Position numbers and translations under genes: made by a program. 37,969 nt of DNA, from NCBI GenBank assembly GCA_021323475.1, contig JAJQJM010000018.1, forward strand, positions 1-37,969. Direction: 5' to 3'. The notes beneath the pieces are model-generated. The model saw nothing but the letters and a program-made list of their open reading frames with translations, was not told the origin of the DNA and ran no database searches. This document shows positions 1-8,327 of the stretch, one piece after another (within the stretch, counting starts at the first letter, position 1; every line of letters begins with the position of its first letter). This DNA is from Vampirovibrio sp. (GTDB lineage Bacteria; Cyanobacteriota; Vampirovibrionia; Vampirovibrionales; Vampirovibrionaceae).

Positions 1-1815
1 CAGGTAGTTGGTAGCTCCGTTGGAAATGCCAAGTACATCCATCCCCGAGCCGCCCGCCAATGAAGTCAGGCTACGCACGATAAAGAGCGTGAAGGATTTA
101 GCCGAACCTGACCCGTTCATCAGGGCTTGGAGGTTAGCATCCCCCACCATCAGGTCGTTAGAGCCGTCAAAGAGCAAGCCGCCTAACCCGTTCAATACGC
201 CCGATTGCCAAATAGGACGATTGGCGCTAGTGGTTTGGAGCAATTGCCACGCGGTGCCATTGGCCCGGTCATCTGCCCGATAGACCCCAACTCCGTGATT
301 AATGCCTGTGGTGCCGTTGTCGGAATAGATTTTGTCGTAATTGGCAAAGTCAAACCACGCCTTCAAGGTACCCGAAGTGATAGAGGCATCATTGGGTAGG
401 ACAGCCGCACCAGTTAAGGTCGGGTCACTATAGCCGGTGGTAATGGCATCTATACGATCCTGTAGTGCGGTTCGCGCCGCCGTTGCGGTTACGGTAGCGG
501 GCAGAGCGTCAAATACCAATTGAATGCGGTCCTTGTTAGCCTCCGAGGTGTTTGGTTCCGCCGCTGCAATAAGCGACTCCACGTAGCTCGTCGGCCATGT
601 GCCGGTGCAAATATACTTCCAGATATCCACGACCCATCCCCGGTAAATCTGTGAGCCGTAGGTATTGCCGTGAACGCCGTCTGAGGTCAGGCCGGAATCC
701 CAGATATACAGGAACCGGCTGTAACCGTCCCCGCGTGGGATGTCCAAAGAGGAATCCCAAGCGGCGCTATTGGCGGTCTTAACCAGCGGATAAACCACGT
801 TTTCGTTATACGGTTTGGAGCCATTCTCCTGAGCCGCCGTAGTCGCCATATTAACGCCAGGAACATCCGGCGTAGTATCCACCGGGTAGTCGGTGGCGTA
901 GTTGCCGAAGTTAATACCAGAAACAAAAATCGGCTTACCCAGGCCCTCGGCATAATCAATGGCGTCTTGAATGCCGCTCTCAATGTCGGTGGGTGTCGTC
1001 GTGTTATCGGTAGAGTAAACTTTTCCGGCGGCGCGGGCGGTGTTAAGCACGTCATTAGGGCCGGGATCCATTACCAACGCATTGACCCGTGGATACGCGG
1101 TTAAACCGCCTACCACGTTCTCGGTATAAATATCGTCCGCTTTCGCCCCGGAACGACCCCAATTGATGAACAGGGGATCGCGCCCCGGAATAGCGGCGAT
1201 GGCTTGGTTTCGCAATTGAATGACATCGCAGGATTGTCCGGTAATGGACATACCCGCAACCAATAAGAAATCGTTTTCCGCGTCGGTTGGCTGGAACTGA
1301 AACGCACCCATATAGACCGTAACCGCGTTGCTAGCATCGGCGTTATCAAACTCAATATTGACCCACCGCGCCGCCCCGCTGTCCAGCTCAATGACTTGTC
1401 CACGCGAATTAAGGCCGGTATTGCTGGAATCCCCGGATGGCTTGGTAGGCGTATGGCTTACCGCTTGCCACGTCCCATCGGTGCCGTCGGTGGAGTCAAA
1501 GGATTCGGTTACGGTAATAGTCAAATCGGAGTTGTCGGCGCTCCCTGAGAGGTTGTAATAAATCATCCCGCCAGGATCGGAAATGGCCCCAAGGGAAAGC
1601 GCCACGGAACGGGTAGTCGATGCCCCGACCGAGAAGTTTGGGAGCGTTTTAGCCGTATCGCTGGCCGTTAAAGCGGTAGTGACGGCAGAGTCCGCAGCGC
1701 TGTCATAGGATGACGCAATAGGAATCCGCCAATCGGTAGTAGGATAAACGGCAGCTTCCCCGCCTCCAAAGAAACCAGAACCAACAAAACTACCGGGATA
1801 CCAGAAGCCGTACAT
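1..1815 (-). CDS. SGNH hydrolase / LamG-type tail spike or fibre protein (C-terminus off left edge)
   Basis: An uninterrupted reading frame of 605 codons starts at the ATG at 1813-1815 and is still open at position 1, so the C-terminus is missing. The start shares one base with the upstream stop (TAATG). Residues about 25-180 are a Ser/Thr-rich beta region. Residues 183-390 carry all four SGNH/GDSL esterase blocks: GMS with candidate nucleophile Ser190, the Gly of WGRSG (about 220-223), Asn254 in GPND, and Asp379-Gly-Val-His382 as DxxH. Residues about 483-605 (LKAWFDF, then GGLLFDGSNDL) look like the beginning of a LamG/concanavalin-like jelly-roll. Known SGNH domains in phage tail proteins remove acyl groups from surface polysaccharides, so a receptor-modifying tail spike is the likely role. 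As last visible gene of the tail cluster it fits this. The substrate is unknown. The SGNH call is firm; the LamG call is less so. Confidence 0.8.
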   Translation of the reverse strand, partial: MYGFWYPGSFVGSGFFGGGEAAVYPTTDWRIPIASSYDSAADSAVTTALTASDTAKTLPNFSVGASTTRSVALSLGAISDPGGMIYYNLSGSADNSDLTITVTESFDSTDGTDGTWQAVSHTPTKPSGDSSNTGLNSRGQVIELDSGAARWVNIEFDNADASNAVTVYMGAFQFQPTDAENDFLLVAGMSITGQSCDVIQLRNQAIAAIPGRDPLFINWGRSGAKADDIYTENVVGGLTAYPRVNALVMDPGPNDVLNTARAAGKVYSTDNTTTPTDIESGIQDAIDYAEGLGKPIFVSGINFGNYATDYPVDTTPDVPGVNMATTAAQENGSKPYNENVVYPLVKTANSAAWDSSLDIPRGDGYSRFLYIWDSGLTSDGVHGNTYGSQIYRGWVVDIWKYICTGTWPTSYVESLIAAAEPNTSEANKDRIQLVFDALPATVTATAARTALQDRIDAITTGYSDPTLTGAAVLPNDASITSGTLKAWFDFANYDKIYSDNGTTGINHGVGVYRADDRANGTAWQLLQTTSANRPIWQSGVLNGLGGLLFDGSNDLMVGDANLQALMNGSGSAKSFTLFIVRSLTSLAGGSGMDVLGISNGATNYL

Positions 1816-2186
1816 TAAAACACCACTCTGGAAGTAGAGGCTACATAAACCAGCATATTGGTAATGGCGGCAGAAGATTGAATCTTCAAAGCTTCAGCGG
1901 GCTGGGTGGCAAAGTATACCTGATCACCCAACGGTAAGAATAAGCCTTGGTTTGCAGCTAACTCCAAAGCCATCAAGGTAGTGGTCCCAGACTTAAAGGT
2001 GAGCGTTCCAGCCGTTCCCTCGCTAAACATAATACCCACCACGCAGGCTATAGCGGTTCCAGTGGGGGTCACAATGGTTAAATCCGTGTCTACGGTGTCA
2101 ATCGCGATAACATAAGGGGTAATGTCCACACCTACGCCTTTAGTACGGATGGGCAAAGCAGTTTGAGCGGTTGCAGTATTGGCCAT
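1815..2186 (-). CDS. Small beta-rich phage structural protein (123 aa)
   Basis: The frame starts with ATG and reads MANTATAQTALP. The composition is rich in Thr, Val, Ala and Gly with alternating hydrophobics and no catalytic motif, as in small virion beta-sandwich or fibre-associated proteins. It lies between a 70-aa membrane-type gene and the SGNH tail protein, whose start overlaps its stop by one base, so the two are probably translationally coupled. A role in the tail tip or as a fibre cap is inferred from position only. I do not recognise the family. Confidence 0.65.
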   Translation of the reverse strand: MANTATAQTALPIRTKGVGVDITPYVIAIDTVDTDLTIVTPTGTAIACVVGIMFSEGTAGTLTFKSGTTTLMALELAANQGLFLPLGDQVYFATQPAEALKIQSSAAITNMLVYVASTSRVVF

Positions 2187-2194
2187 GATGACTC

Positions 2195-2407
2195 CTATTT
2201 AATCTTGTCTTTTATTTCCATTAACTCTTTGAAAACCATTTCATAGCGAGCCTCACAAGACTTGACCTCGCTCTCAAAGGTTTCCAGCAACTTGTTTATG
2301 GCGCTCTCGTGTTTTTGAATAAAGATTTTGGCGATATAGATACCAGCGGCCACGAATGGGGACTGAGAAATTAAGGATTCAAGCGTTTTATTGATATCCA
2401 TTTCCAC
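2195..2407 (-). CDS. Small phage protein with one hydrophobic segment and coiled coil (70 aa)
   Basis: The annotated start is a GTG overlapping the upstream stop as TAGTG; an ATG two codons later (2399-2401) is an alternative. A modest hydrophobic stretch (about residues 15-31, SPFVAAGIYIAKIFI) is followed by a charged helix predicted to form a coiled coil and ending in KELMEIKDKIK. This layout resembles small phage haemolysin/XhlA-like or holin-accessory proteins placed after tail genes. The hydrophobic segment is short, so membrane insertion is uncertain. If it is a lysis accessory protein, it is the only lysis candidate of that type in the window. Confidence 0.6.
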   Translation of the reverse strand: MEMDINKTLESLISQSPFVAAGIYIAKIFIQKHESAINKLLETFESEVKSCEARYEMVFKELMEIKDKIK

Positions 2408-2787
2408 TAGTCACCCGCCAACTCTGCTTTTACGGTGTCCACAATGTCTTTAACCGACTGATCTGCTGGCAAATCGTATTTTGCTTCCGCCTGGGAAACA
2501 ATCACGCCCAACATAGGAAGGTTGCCCTCCTTCAAAAAGAAAGCTCCGTCTCTGATTTCGTCTTTGTATTTAATCTGGAGTTCAAGAGACAAGGCGCTAA
2601 AGGCTGTTTTGACTCGATTGTAGAGGGGTGCTGCTTCTGCTGGGACTTCCTGGATGGCCTCCCAAGTTGGTTTTTCCCGTTCATCCTCCCAGGTGATAGC
2701 CTCATATGCCTGCTGGGTGTTAGCTGTCAAAGAGCCCCTGTATTGAGCGGCGGGAACAAGCTGGTCTAGGCTGTATGCAATATCCAT
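2407..2787 (-). CDS. Tail fibre-associated protein of unknown function (126 aa)
   Basis: The ATG directly follows the stop of the fibre gene (TAAATG), so the two are coupled. The protein is acidic, with a tyrosine and tryptophan-containing N-terminal part (YRGSLT, then ITWEDEREKPTWEAI) and a helical C-terminal half. Small proteins of this size just after a fibre gene are often fibre chaperones or adhesin caps, but I see no diagnostic motif. The function is left open. Confidence 0.65.
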   Translation of the reverse strand: MDIAYSLDQLVPAAQYRGSLTANTQQAYEAITWEDEREKPTWEAIQEVPAEAAPLYNRVKTAFSALSLELQIKYKDEIRDGAFFLKEGNLPMLGVIVSQAEAKYDLPADQSVKDIVDTVKAELAGD

Positions 2788-3870
2788 TTAGACCACCTTT
2801 CTCAAGACAACGGTTGTATAAACCTCTGTTGTGTAGTTTGCAGCGTTTCCAAACCCGGTAGTCGTGCCGGTGGCGCTGCATTGATGCTGAATTTCAAAGG
2901 TTTTGTTAGCGGTAATGCTGAATTGTCCTTGGATGAAGGATCGTGTAATAGTATTGACGGCATTTTCTGCCGCCGCAGAGGTGCCTATCAAGGTAGTTGA
3001 ACCATCGGTAATATTTTGTAACCGGATTTGGTGATCTTGGACCCTAAAACCAGGGGCGGATGCTTCAATTTGGTAAGTTCCAGGACTAAGCGTGAATTGG
3101 TTCGTGGATAGAGTGCAATTGCCGCCAGTGTCCTGCACTTCAGTATTCAAGTCACGGGTGCGCCATGCCCCACTGGTAAACGTTCCGCCATCAGTGTTTT
3201 GCGTCTTTTGATCCCGCAAAACAATTAATTCGGCCTTGCGCCCCAGGGTGACATAATTAGAGCCGTCACAAACAATAGTGCACGAATTGCCTGGTCCGAT
3301 GGTAATAGTGGTAAGTCCATCAATGGTTTCTGAGCCGTCAGGGTCAATTGTAATAACCCCGCTGCCATCGTTGCGAACGTGCGCGATCCAGTTTGCGCCG
3401 TTGGTGGCCGCTGCTTGAAGCGTTAAGGTAAATGTACTGGTACAAACATACAAAGCGCCGGAACCAGTGCCTGCTTGTGTACCGGTTGAAATACTGTAAA
3501 TAGCGCTGACGGGCGGGGTTACTTTAACGACAGCAGACCCATTGTGGTAAGTGAGGACATTGCTGGCATAACCAATCTCTCCGCCTTCCGCAGGGGTTCC
3601 GGCTACCTTAACCATGCCATCCTTCATACGGACGCTATCCGCAGTAAACCCAGCTCCAGCGGTTCGCTCATCTACCCCATTCATTTTTGGGTTGGAAGAG
3701 AAGGTTTTTACACCACTAAAGGTGTAAGTATCGGTGCCAATGCTTGTTAATTCAGTATCCTGCGCGTTGGATTCACTAACTAACTGGTTTAACTCAGCGT
3801 CAATGTCATCCGCGTTAATCAAGTTCCCATTAGAAATTTCGGCATCTCTCAGCCGGGATATCTGGCTCAT
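2788..3870 (-). CDS. Phage tail fibre / receptor-binding protein (360 aa)
   Basis: The N-terminal 60 residues (ISRLRDAEISNGNLINADDIDAELNQLV) form a helical virion-attachment segment of the kind seen in short-tailed phage fibres. Residues about 60-210 are Gly/Thr/Ser-rich repeats typical of beta-structured fibre shafts. The last about 130 residues (from ELIVLRDQKTQNTDGG to the end) resemble a C1q/TNF-like jelly-roll head: an FTSGAWRTRDLNT segment, a FTLSPGTYQIEASAP strand pair and a hydrophobic terminal strand TEVYTTVVLRKVV. Such trimeric heads bind receptors. The gene follows the tail nozzle by 10 bases. The fibre call rests on composition, layout and position; the C1q-like fold is an inference. 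Confidence 0.75.
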   Translation of the reverse strand: MSQISRLRDAEISNGNLINADDIDAELNQLVSESNAQDTELTSIGTDTYTFSGVKTFSSNPKMNGVDERTAGAGFTADSVRMKDGMVKVAGTPAEGGEIGYASNVLTYHNGSAVVKVTPPVSAIYSISTGTQAGTGSGALYVCTSTFTLTLQAAATNGANWIAHVRNDGSGVITIDPDGSETIDGLTTITIGPGNSCTIVCDGSNYVTLGRKAELIVLRDQKTQNTDGGTFTSGAWRTRDLNTEVQDTGGNCTLSTNQFTLSPGTYQIEASAPGFRVQDHQIRLQNITDGSTTLIGTSAAAENAVNTITRSFIQGQFSITANKTFEIQHQCSATGTTTGFGNAANYTTEVYTTVVLRKVV

Positions 3871-3880
3871 TCACTTTCTC

Positions 3881-5503
3881 CTAAAGCCAATGCTGGCTAA
3901 TGTTTCCAAGCTCTAATACAGGGGTAAGCCCCAAAAACTCAGGGCCGCTGTCTGCCGTGGTTCCGCTTAACGTGTGTTTTACACGAAGGCCGTCCCCGAA
4001 TATGTCGTACGGCACTTTTACTTCTTCAGATTGGCCGAAATAATCAGTCCCAAATGTGGCCGACCCGTACTCAGCACCGGCCACGGTGGTTTCAATGGGG
4101 TAAGACTGAGAGCCCTGGTCATTACATCCGCCCCCTTTCCACTGGTATTGGAAAGTAAAGTTTTGATCGGACCGCACCTTAAAATGCGCTTCTCCGTTTA
4201 AATACCGCTTATTCTGTTTCTCATTCCCCACATCCCAGAACGGATATTCATATTTCCAGGGGATACCAGTACCGTCATAAGTGGATGCGGTGAACATGGA
4301 ACCCACGACACCGCTATATGAACCGACATAGAAAGTCCGGTCCAGCAAAGCGCCATGCGCCATCTTGAACTTGCTCCCAGCATCCAACCGGCGGGACCAT
4401 TTCGGTATCTCGTCCTGAGAACCAGGAGAGGGGTATTTATAAACAATGGCCGCGTTACACTGGGTATTCGCCCCAGTAGGCAGGAACCACCAAACCTCGC
4501 GCCGGTTGGGGAGGTGAATCCCCCAACACTGCTCTTTTGCGTTCAGGTTCATAGACGCAATCACGTCTTTTACCCGGTCCGAGTTAATCGCAGAGGGTTG
4601 AATCGTGCCGGATTGGGTGGTGGAAGAGTAAGAGGTAATGCCGAAAATATTCAGAGCTAGAATATCGTTCCCGACCTCCACAATGCAGCGATTGTTAATA
4701 GCGCCGTAGTTGCCATTCATCTTGATAACCTTGAAGCCATCGGAATCAGACAAGACAGCAGATGAGCCAGTCAAGACAAAGGTGCTTTTCTCACTAAAAA
4801 TAATCGTCTGTTCTTCATTGGACGCTGGAATGTGCATCGAGCGAGCGCCCTTGATCCGCCCGTCGATATGTCCGATATAGGCATCTGTAGAAGCAGAAGC
4901 AAACGTGAAGCTTTCGGGATCTTCAAAGTCCGACACGACAAACGTGGTTTCATCCTCTTCCGGCGCCAGAAACACCAGCCGCCAATTATGTTTTGTTAGG
5001 TATTTCGGGTTGTTGAACGGCCCGGTTACCGGCCAGCCAGCCGCATTACCAGCACTCGCCCCGTCCCATTTGCGCGGGTTGATGGTGCCATCCACCGTGT
5101 ACAGCACGTCATACATGGCTTCAAAATCAACCTGATTCCCCACCGTGTACCCGGCAGAGGCATCAATATCAGTTGCTACACCCGTGGAGGTGTTAACCTC
5201 TTTGAGCTTCCCGTTAATCGCCATAAACAAATGTTTGTCCCCGGAGGAATCTTCAAACACCGCTAACCCATCCACCGCAGCGCCAGACTCATAAGCGGTG
5301 CCACCATCGTTGATTTTGGTATAACCGGCATTATCCGCTGACCATGAACCCTCTTCGGTGGCATGCATATTGAGAATATCCACCGCCTGGTCCGGGCGCA
5401 GAAAAGTCTCAGCCCGGTTTTGAGCCATCCCGGACACATTGGATTTCAGCTTGAAAGTTTTGACGTTTGAGCGGATACCCCGCGCCGCTTTGCTACCAGC
5501 CAT
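3881..5503 (-). CDS. Podovirus tail nozzle / packaged-DNA stabilisation-type protein (540 aa)
   Basis: This 540-aa protein has repeated beta-blade-like segments (LAVFEDSSGDKHLFMAING, YDVLYTVDGTINPRKWDG, NWRLVFLAPEEDE and others). That pattern fits the beta-propeller nozzle (P22 gp10 / T7 gp12-like) that closes the short tail of podoviruses. Conserved-looking phrases include NRREVWWFLP and the late RVKHTLSGTTADSGPEFLGL. It starts 11 bases inside the end of the adaptor gene and is followed by the fibre gene, the usual podovirus order. No tape-measure, sheath or tube gene is present. The identification is by layout and composition rather than by a catalytic motif. Confidence 0.72.
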   Translation of the reverse strand: MAGSKAARGIRSNVKTFKLKSNVSGMAQNRAETFLRPDQAVDILNMHATEEGSWSADNAGYTKINDGGTAYESGAAVDGLAVFEDSSGDKHLFMAINGKLKEVNTSTGVATDIDASAGYTVGNQVDFEAMYDVLYTVDGTINPRKWDGASAGNAAGWPVTGPFNNPKYLTKHNWRLVFLAPEEDETTFVVSDFEDPESFTFASASTDAYIGHIDGRIKGARSMHIPASNEEQTIIFSEKSTFVLTGSSAVLSDSDGFKVIKMNGNYGAINNRCIVEVGNDILALNIFGITSYSSTTQSGTIQPSAINSDRVKDVIASMNLNAKEQCWGIHLPNRREVWWFLPTGANTQCNAAIVYKYPSPGSQDEIPKWSRRLDAGSKFKMAHGALLDRTFYVGSYSGVVGSMFTASTYDGTGIPWKYEYPFWDVGNEKQNKRYLNGEAHFKVRSDQNFTFQYQWKGGGCNDQGSQSYPIETTVAGAEYGSATFGTDYFGQSEEVKVPYDIFGDGLRVKHTLSGTTADSGPEFLGLTPVLELGNISQHWL

Positions 5504-6167
5504 AACGGCGCGATCCCTTAAAACCTACCCGCTTGCTCTTGTGGTGTTTGGCAATGATGCGGGCCTTGGTGGCTTCCATCTCGTCATTGGTCACGCCGGG
5601 TTGGCCCAAACCTTTGAATACCTCATAGCGCAATTGGGTAAAGAGCTTCACGTATTTCATCTCATCTGAACGATCTTCAAACGGGAAGGTTGCGGCGGCG
5701 CTGGTGAGCTTGGTAAACTGCGTGGCATACTTAAACTGAAGCGTCAGATTCGCCGCCACGGTTTCCAGTAAAGGGTAAACGGCAATTGAGCCATTTGAGA
5801 AATAAACGTATTGCGGACTTCCCGACTCGGCGGTTTCAAAATCTGGGTAATTCTCAATGATGAACTGCTCCGTCACCAGCGATACCGGAATATCCCCATC
5901 CGAATCATTGATCCGCAGGCTCCACGGATGGATGTTCTGCAATTCAGTATCTAAGGGGCCGTTAAAGGTACGCTGTGCCGGGGTGATAGTCACCGTACCG
6001 TCTGCGTCCACTACAAATGGTTTCAGCTTATACAACCAATCCAGAGCATCATTCACCCGATCCCGCAGATAGGCAGTCGAATCGGTAGCCGCAATGGTGG
6101 TTTTGTTGGCGCGTTGCCCGGTGGCGGTTAAAACTTCGTTTATGACATCAATTAAAGTATCTGCCAT
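5493..6167 (-). CDS. Head-tail adaptor / connector protein (224 aa)
   Basis: The protein opens with a helical segment (MADTLIDVINEVLTATGQRAN), continues with a beta-rich middle (TVTITPAQRTFNGPLD, SGSPQYVYFSNGSIAVYP) and ends in a helical, basic tail (RIIAKHHKSKRVGFKGSRRYGW). This is the pattern of podovirus adaptor proteins (tail tubular A / SU10-type adaptor) that sit on the portal and receive the nozzle. It lies between the capsid genes and the nozzle gene, overlapping the latter by 11 bases. The exact family needs a profile search. Confidence 0.7.
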   Translation of the reverse strand: MADTLIDVINEVLTATGQRANKTTIAATDSTAYLRDRVNDALDWLYKLKPFVVDADGTVTITPAQRTFNGPLDTELQNIHPWSLRINDSDGDIPVSLVTEQFIIENYPDFETAESGSPQYVYFSNGSIAVYPLLETVAANLTLQFKYATQFTKLTSAAATFPFEDRSDEMKYVKLFTQLRYEVFKGLGQPGVTNDEMEATKARIIAKHHKSKRVGFKGSRRYGW

Positions 6168-6191
6168 ATCAACTCCAAGCAGGAGAACGGA

Positions 6192-6215
6192 GGCCCCCGG
6201 ACAAGCCCGGAGGCC
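6192..6215 (-). other. GC-rich hairpin between capsid-side and tail genes
   Basis: The arms 6192-6200 and 6207-6215 form a nine-pair stem (one G-U pair when read leftward) around a 6-nt loop, in the 63-base gap between two late genes. No U-run follows on the transcript, so it is not a standard intrinsic terminator. It could be an RNA-processing or stability hairpin that separates highly expressed capsid genes from tail genes. Confidence 0.5.
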
Positions 6216-6230
6216 CCAGCTCTCTGAGGA

Positions 6231-6470
6231 TTACTTTTTCTTTTTCTTCACAGGTGCGGCGTTTTCCACCGGTTCGGCTTCCTTAACCGGGGTTTCCGGG
6301 CTCTCCTCGTACAGCTCATAGGTTTTCTCATCGAGAAACCCACTCACCATATTGCCGAGGATAGGACTCACTTTTTTGGTGTCCTTATTCAGAACCCAAA
6401 ACGTAAAGTTCTTGGAAACCTTCCCCGCCGCTGCGTATTCCGTCAGGCGGGCTTCCTGCTCTCTATTCAT
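6231..6470 (-). CDS. Small phage head-region protein with lysine tail (79 aa)
   Basis: The ATG lies two bases after the stop of the major capsid gene, so the two are cotranscribed. The N-terminal 60 residues are mixed helix/strand (MNREQEARLTEYAAAGKV, FTFWVLNKDTKKVSPILG). The C-terminus is a low-complexity Glu/Pro/Ala linker ending in KKKKK. A capsid-associated or head-completion role is inferred from position. The poly-Lys end could contact DNA or the acidic scaffold. I do not recognise the family. Confidence 0.65.
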   Translation of the reverse strand: MNREQEARLTEYAAAGKVSKNFTFWVLNKDTKKVSPILGNMVSGFLDEKTYELYEESPETPVKEAEPVENAAPVKKKKK

Positions 6471-6472
6471 GA

Positions 6473-7271
6473 TTAGTCAGCCCAAAGGACAGCGCCGCAA
6501 CGGTTCGGCCCCTTGTCGGAGCTGGTGTTGGTGAACACCTTAGAACCGTACAGGTAAATCCCTTTCACGGCATCGGCAAACATGTTAGTCGGGCGAACAT
6601 GCTCGATTTTGCTCACCTGGCTAGCGAAAGAAATGAAATCTTTCGTAAAGCCAAGGATCGGATGGTTCGTGCTAACCGTGGGGACGTTCGTGGAAACGTG
6701 AACGTCAAAACCGGCCACGTTACCGATCTTGCCGTTTTGAACCACGTTATCGCCCAAATTGGTAGCGCGGGTGAACTGCGAGGATTGCAGCAGGTAGGTT
6801 TTTTCAGCCGGGCTGATCACCATATTGCGGCCATCCATCGGGCAGTTGGAATCATCCAGCTTCTGGCTGAGTTCCGTAATATACTGATAAATATTGGAAG
6901 CACTCAGGGTAAAACAGGCGGGTGTCTACCACATCCCGAATGGCAATTGCAGCGCGAGCCGCGTAGCCTTCCAGGATGCTGATATCGCTTTGCGCTTTGT
7001 CCAGATCATCAACCTTAAAAGCGAAATACTTTTGCTGGTCAATGGTCAGGTCGGACATCGGATCAGCCAGTGTCTCAAACTGGATGACCATATCGCGGGT
7101 ATAGTCATTAATGGTCACATCCCCGAAGGTGCGAACATGAACGGTGTCACCTGCTTTTTTGATCTCGCCTTCATAGTTGGTATTGACCAACTTTTTCATG
7201 ACGCAGGTTTTGTCAAAGATTTTGAGCAGCTTCTTGCTCCAAACCTCTGGAATGAAGTTTGCTACAGCCAT
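6473..7271 (-). pseudogene. Major capsid protein, interrupted by a single-base frameshift
   Basis: Two frames together give a HK97-fold coat protein of about 265 residues. The N-terminal part (7271 down to about 6911) reads MAVANFIPEVWSKKLL and includes LTIDQQKYFAFKVDDLDKAQ, a segment typical of P22/T7-like coat proteins. After RDVVDTRLF the frame runs into 18 nonsense-like codons and stops at 6852. Removing one base from the run of four A (plus strand 6911-6914) restores RLFTLSASNIYQYITELSQ, which reads straight into the second frame (MDGRNMVISPAEKTYLLQ) ending at 6473. Coding quality resumes immediately on both sides, so the shift is exactly at this homopolymer. It could be a sequencing error, a recent inactivating mutation or, less likely, +1 programmed frameshifting. 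Confidence 0.85.
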
Positions 7272-7297
7272 TTCTAAATTCCTTTATATTTAAATGC

Positions 7298-8227
7298 TTA
7301 CTTGATGCGTCCCGCTTTCATTGCCTTATCAATAGCGCCCTCGTTCTTTTCGAACTCTTCAGCACTCATGGCGGCAATTTGCGCGCGGGTAAAAGTCTTT
7401 TCTTTGGTGGTGACAGGAGCTTTCTTGCCCTTGCTAGTGGTGGCTTGTGCTTCCACGTCAGCCGGTTGAATCAGGGTGAACAGATTCATTTTTTTCATCA
7501 GGCGGGTAAGGTGCTTCATTTTGGCGTCTACTCCGCCCTCGGTGAGCTGCCGGTACAGAATCCCTAACTCTTTATCCGCTTTGCGTTTTTGGAAAATCGG
7601 AGCAATCTCAGAGGCCAGCTTTTCCACATGCTTTTTCAGCTCAGGATTGCCAGTTTCTTCGTCCAGCACCGCTTTAGTGATGATGCCCCATTCGTATTCC
7701 CATAACTGCTGCTCGCCCGCTTCGACCTCCTCTTGCTTTTTCAGCAAAGGTTTTCCAAGCTTGCGTTGCGCTCTACACTCTGCCAGAAGCTTTTTGCCTT
7801 CTGCGGAATCCGGGTGCGCATATAACTCATCCACCAGTTGATCAAATTCATCATCCGACAATTCGCTCATCTGCTTCCCATTTCGGGTGTGGATGTACTC
7901 GAATTTCGAATAAATGTCTTTTCGTTCCTCTTCCAGCGCCTTGTCTTTTCGATCCAGCGACTCTTTGGCTTCGTCCAGAGCGTCTTTCGCTTCCTTCAGT
8001 TGCTCTTGAAGGGATTTGTTAATGGCGGTGAGTTTGTTAATCCGCTTTTCCGCTTTGGTATCGGCTTTCTCGTCCTTCTCCTCTTCGGTTTCAGACTCTT
8101 CCTTTTCCTCAGCTTCGGACTCATCAGCGTCTTGGGAATCTTCAGACTCTTCCTTTTCGGTTTCGTCCTGCTCTTCTTGCTCGGTATCCTGTTCGGTTTC
8201 CAACAGCAGCTCTTTTTCACTTTCCAT
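7298..8227 (-). CDS. Phage scaffolding protein (309 aa)
   Basis: I start it at the ATG at 8225-8227, 12 bases after AAGGAG, giving MESEKELLLETEQ; an upstream start at 8272 would add 15 residues without a good ribosome site. Residues 1-70 are extremely acidic (Glu/Asp/Ser). Residues about 75-120 form a coiled coil (EQLKEAKDALDEAKESL). The C-terminal third is basic and helical (HLTRLMKKMNLF, then TRAQIAAMSAEEFEKNEGAIDKAMKAGRIK). Acidic-coiled-coil-basic proteins placed just before the major capsid gene are the scaffolds that direct procapsid assembly. No protease motif is visible, so it is probably not a self-cleaving prohead protease. Confidence 0.8.
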   Translation of the reverse strand: MESEKELLLETEQDTEQEEQDETEKEESEDSQDADESEAEEKEESETEEEKDEKADTKAEKRINKLTAINKSLQEQLKEAKDALDEAKESLDRKDKALEEERKDIYSKFEYIHTRNGKQMSELSDDEFDQLVDELYAHPDSAEGKKLLAECRAQRKLGKPLLKKQEEVEAGEQQLWEYEWGIITKAVLDEETGNPELKKHVEKLASEIAPIFQKRKADKELGILYRQLTEGGVDAKMKHLTRLMKKMNLFTLIQPADVEAQATTSKGKKAPVTTKEKTFTRAQIAAMSAEEFEKNEGAIDKAMKAGRIK

Positions 8228-8292
8228 GATGTTCACTTTCTCCTTAATCCATGCGGCAGCTAGGCCCCGCAAGCGGCCTTTGATACCATGCC

Positions 8293-8321
8293 GTTACCCC
8301 GGCAAGTGGGTGTGTTAAAAT
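8293..8321 (+). promoter_or_regulatory. Extended -10 promoter for the antisense zinc-ribbon gene
   Basis: TAAAAT at 8316-8321 preceded by TGT makes an extended -10 element, with a weak -35 candidate about 17 bases upstream (8293-8298). The predicted start of transcription is at or within a few bases of the ATG at 8328. The mRNA would therefore be leaderless or nearly so. It fires against the late operon. Confidence 0.45.
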
Positions 8322-8327
8322 AAGGGA

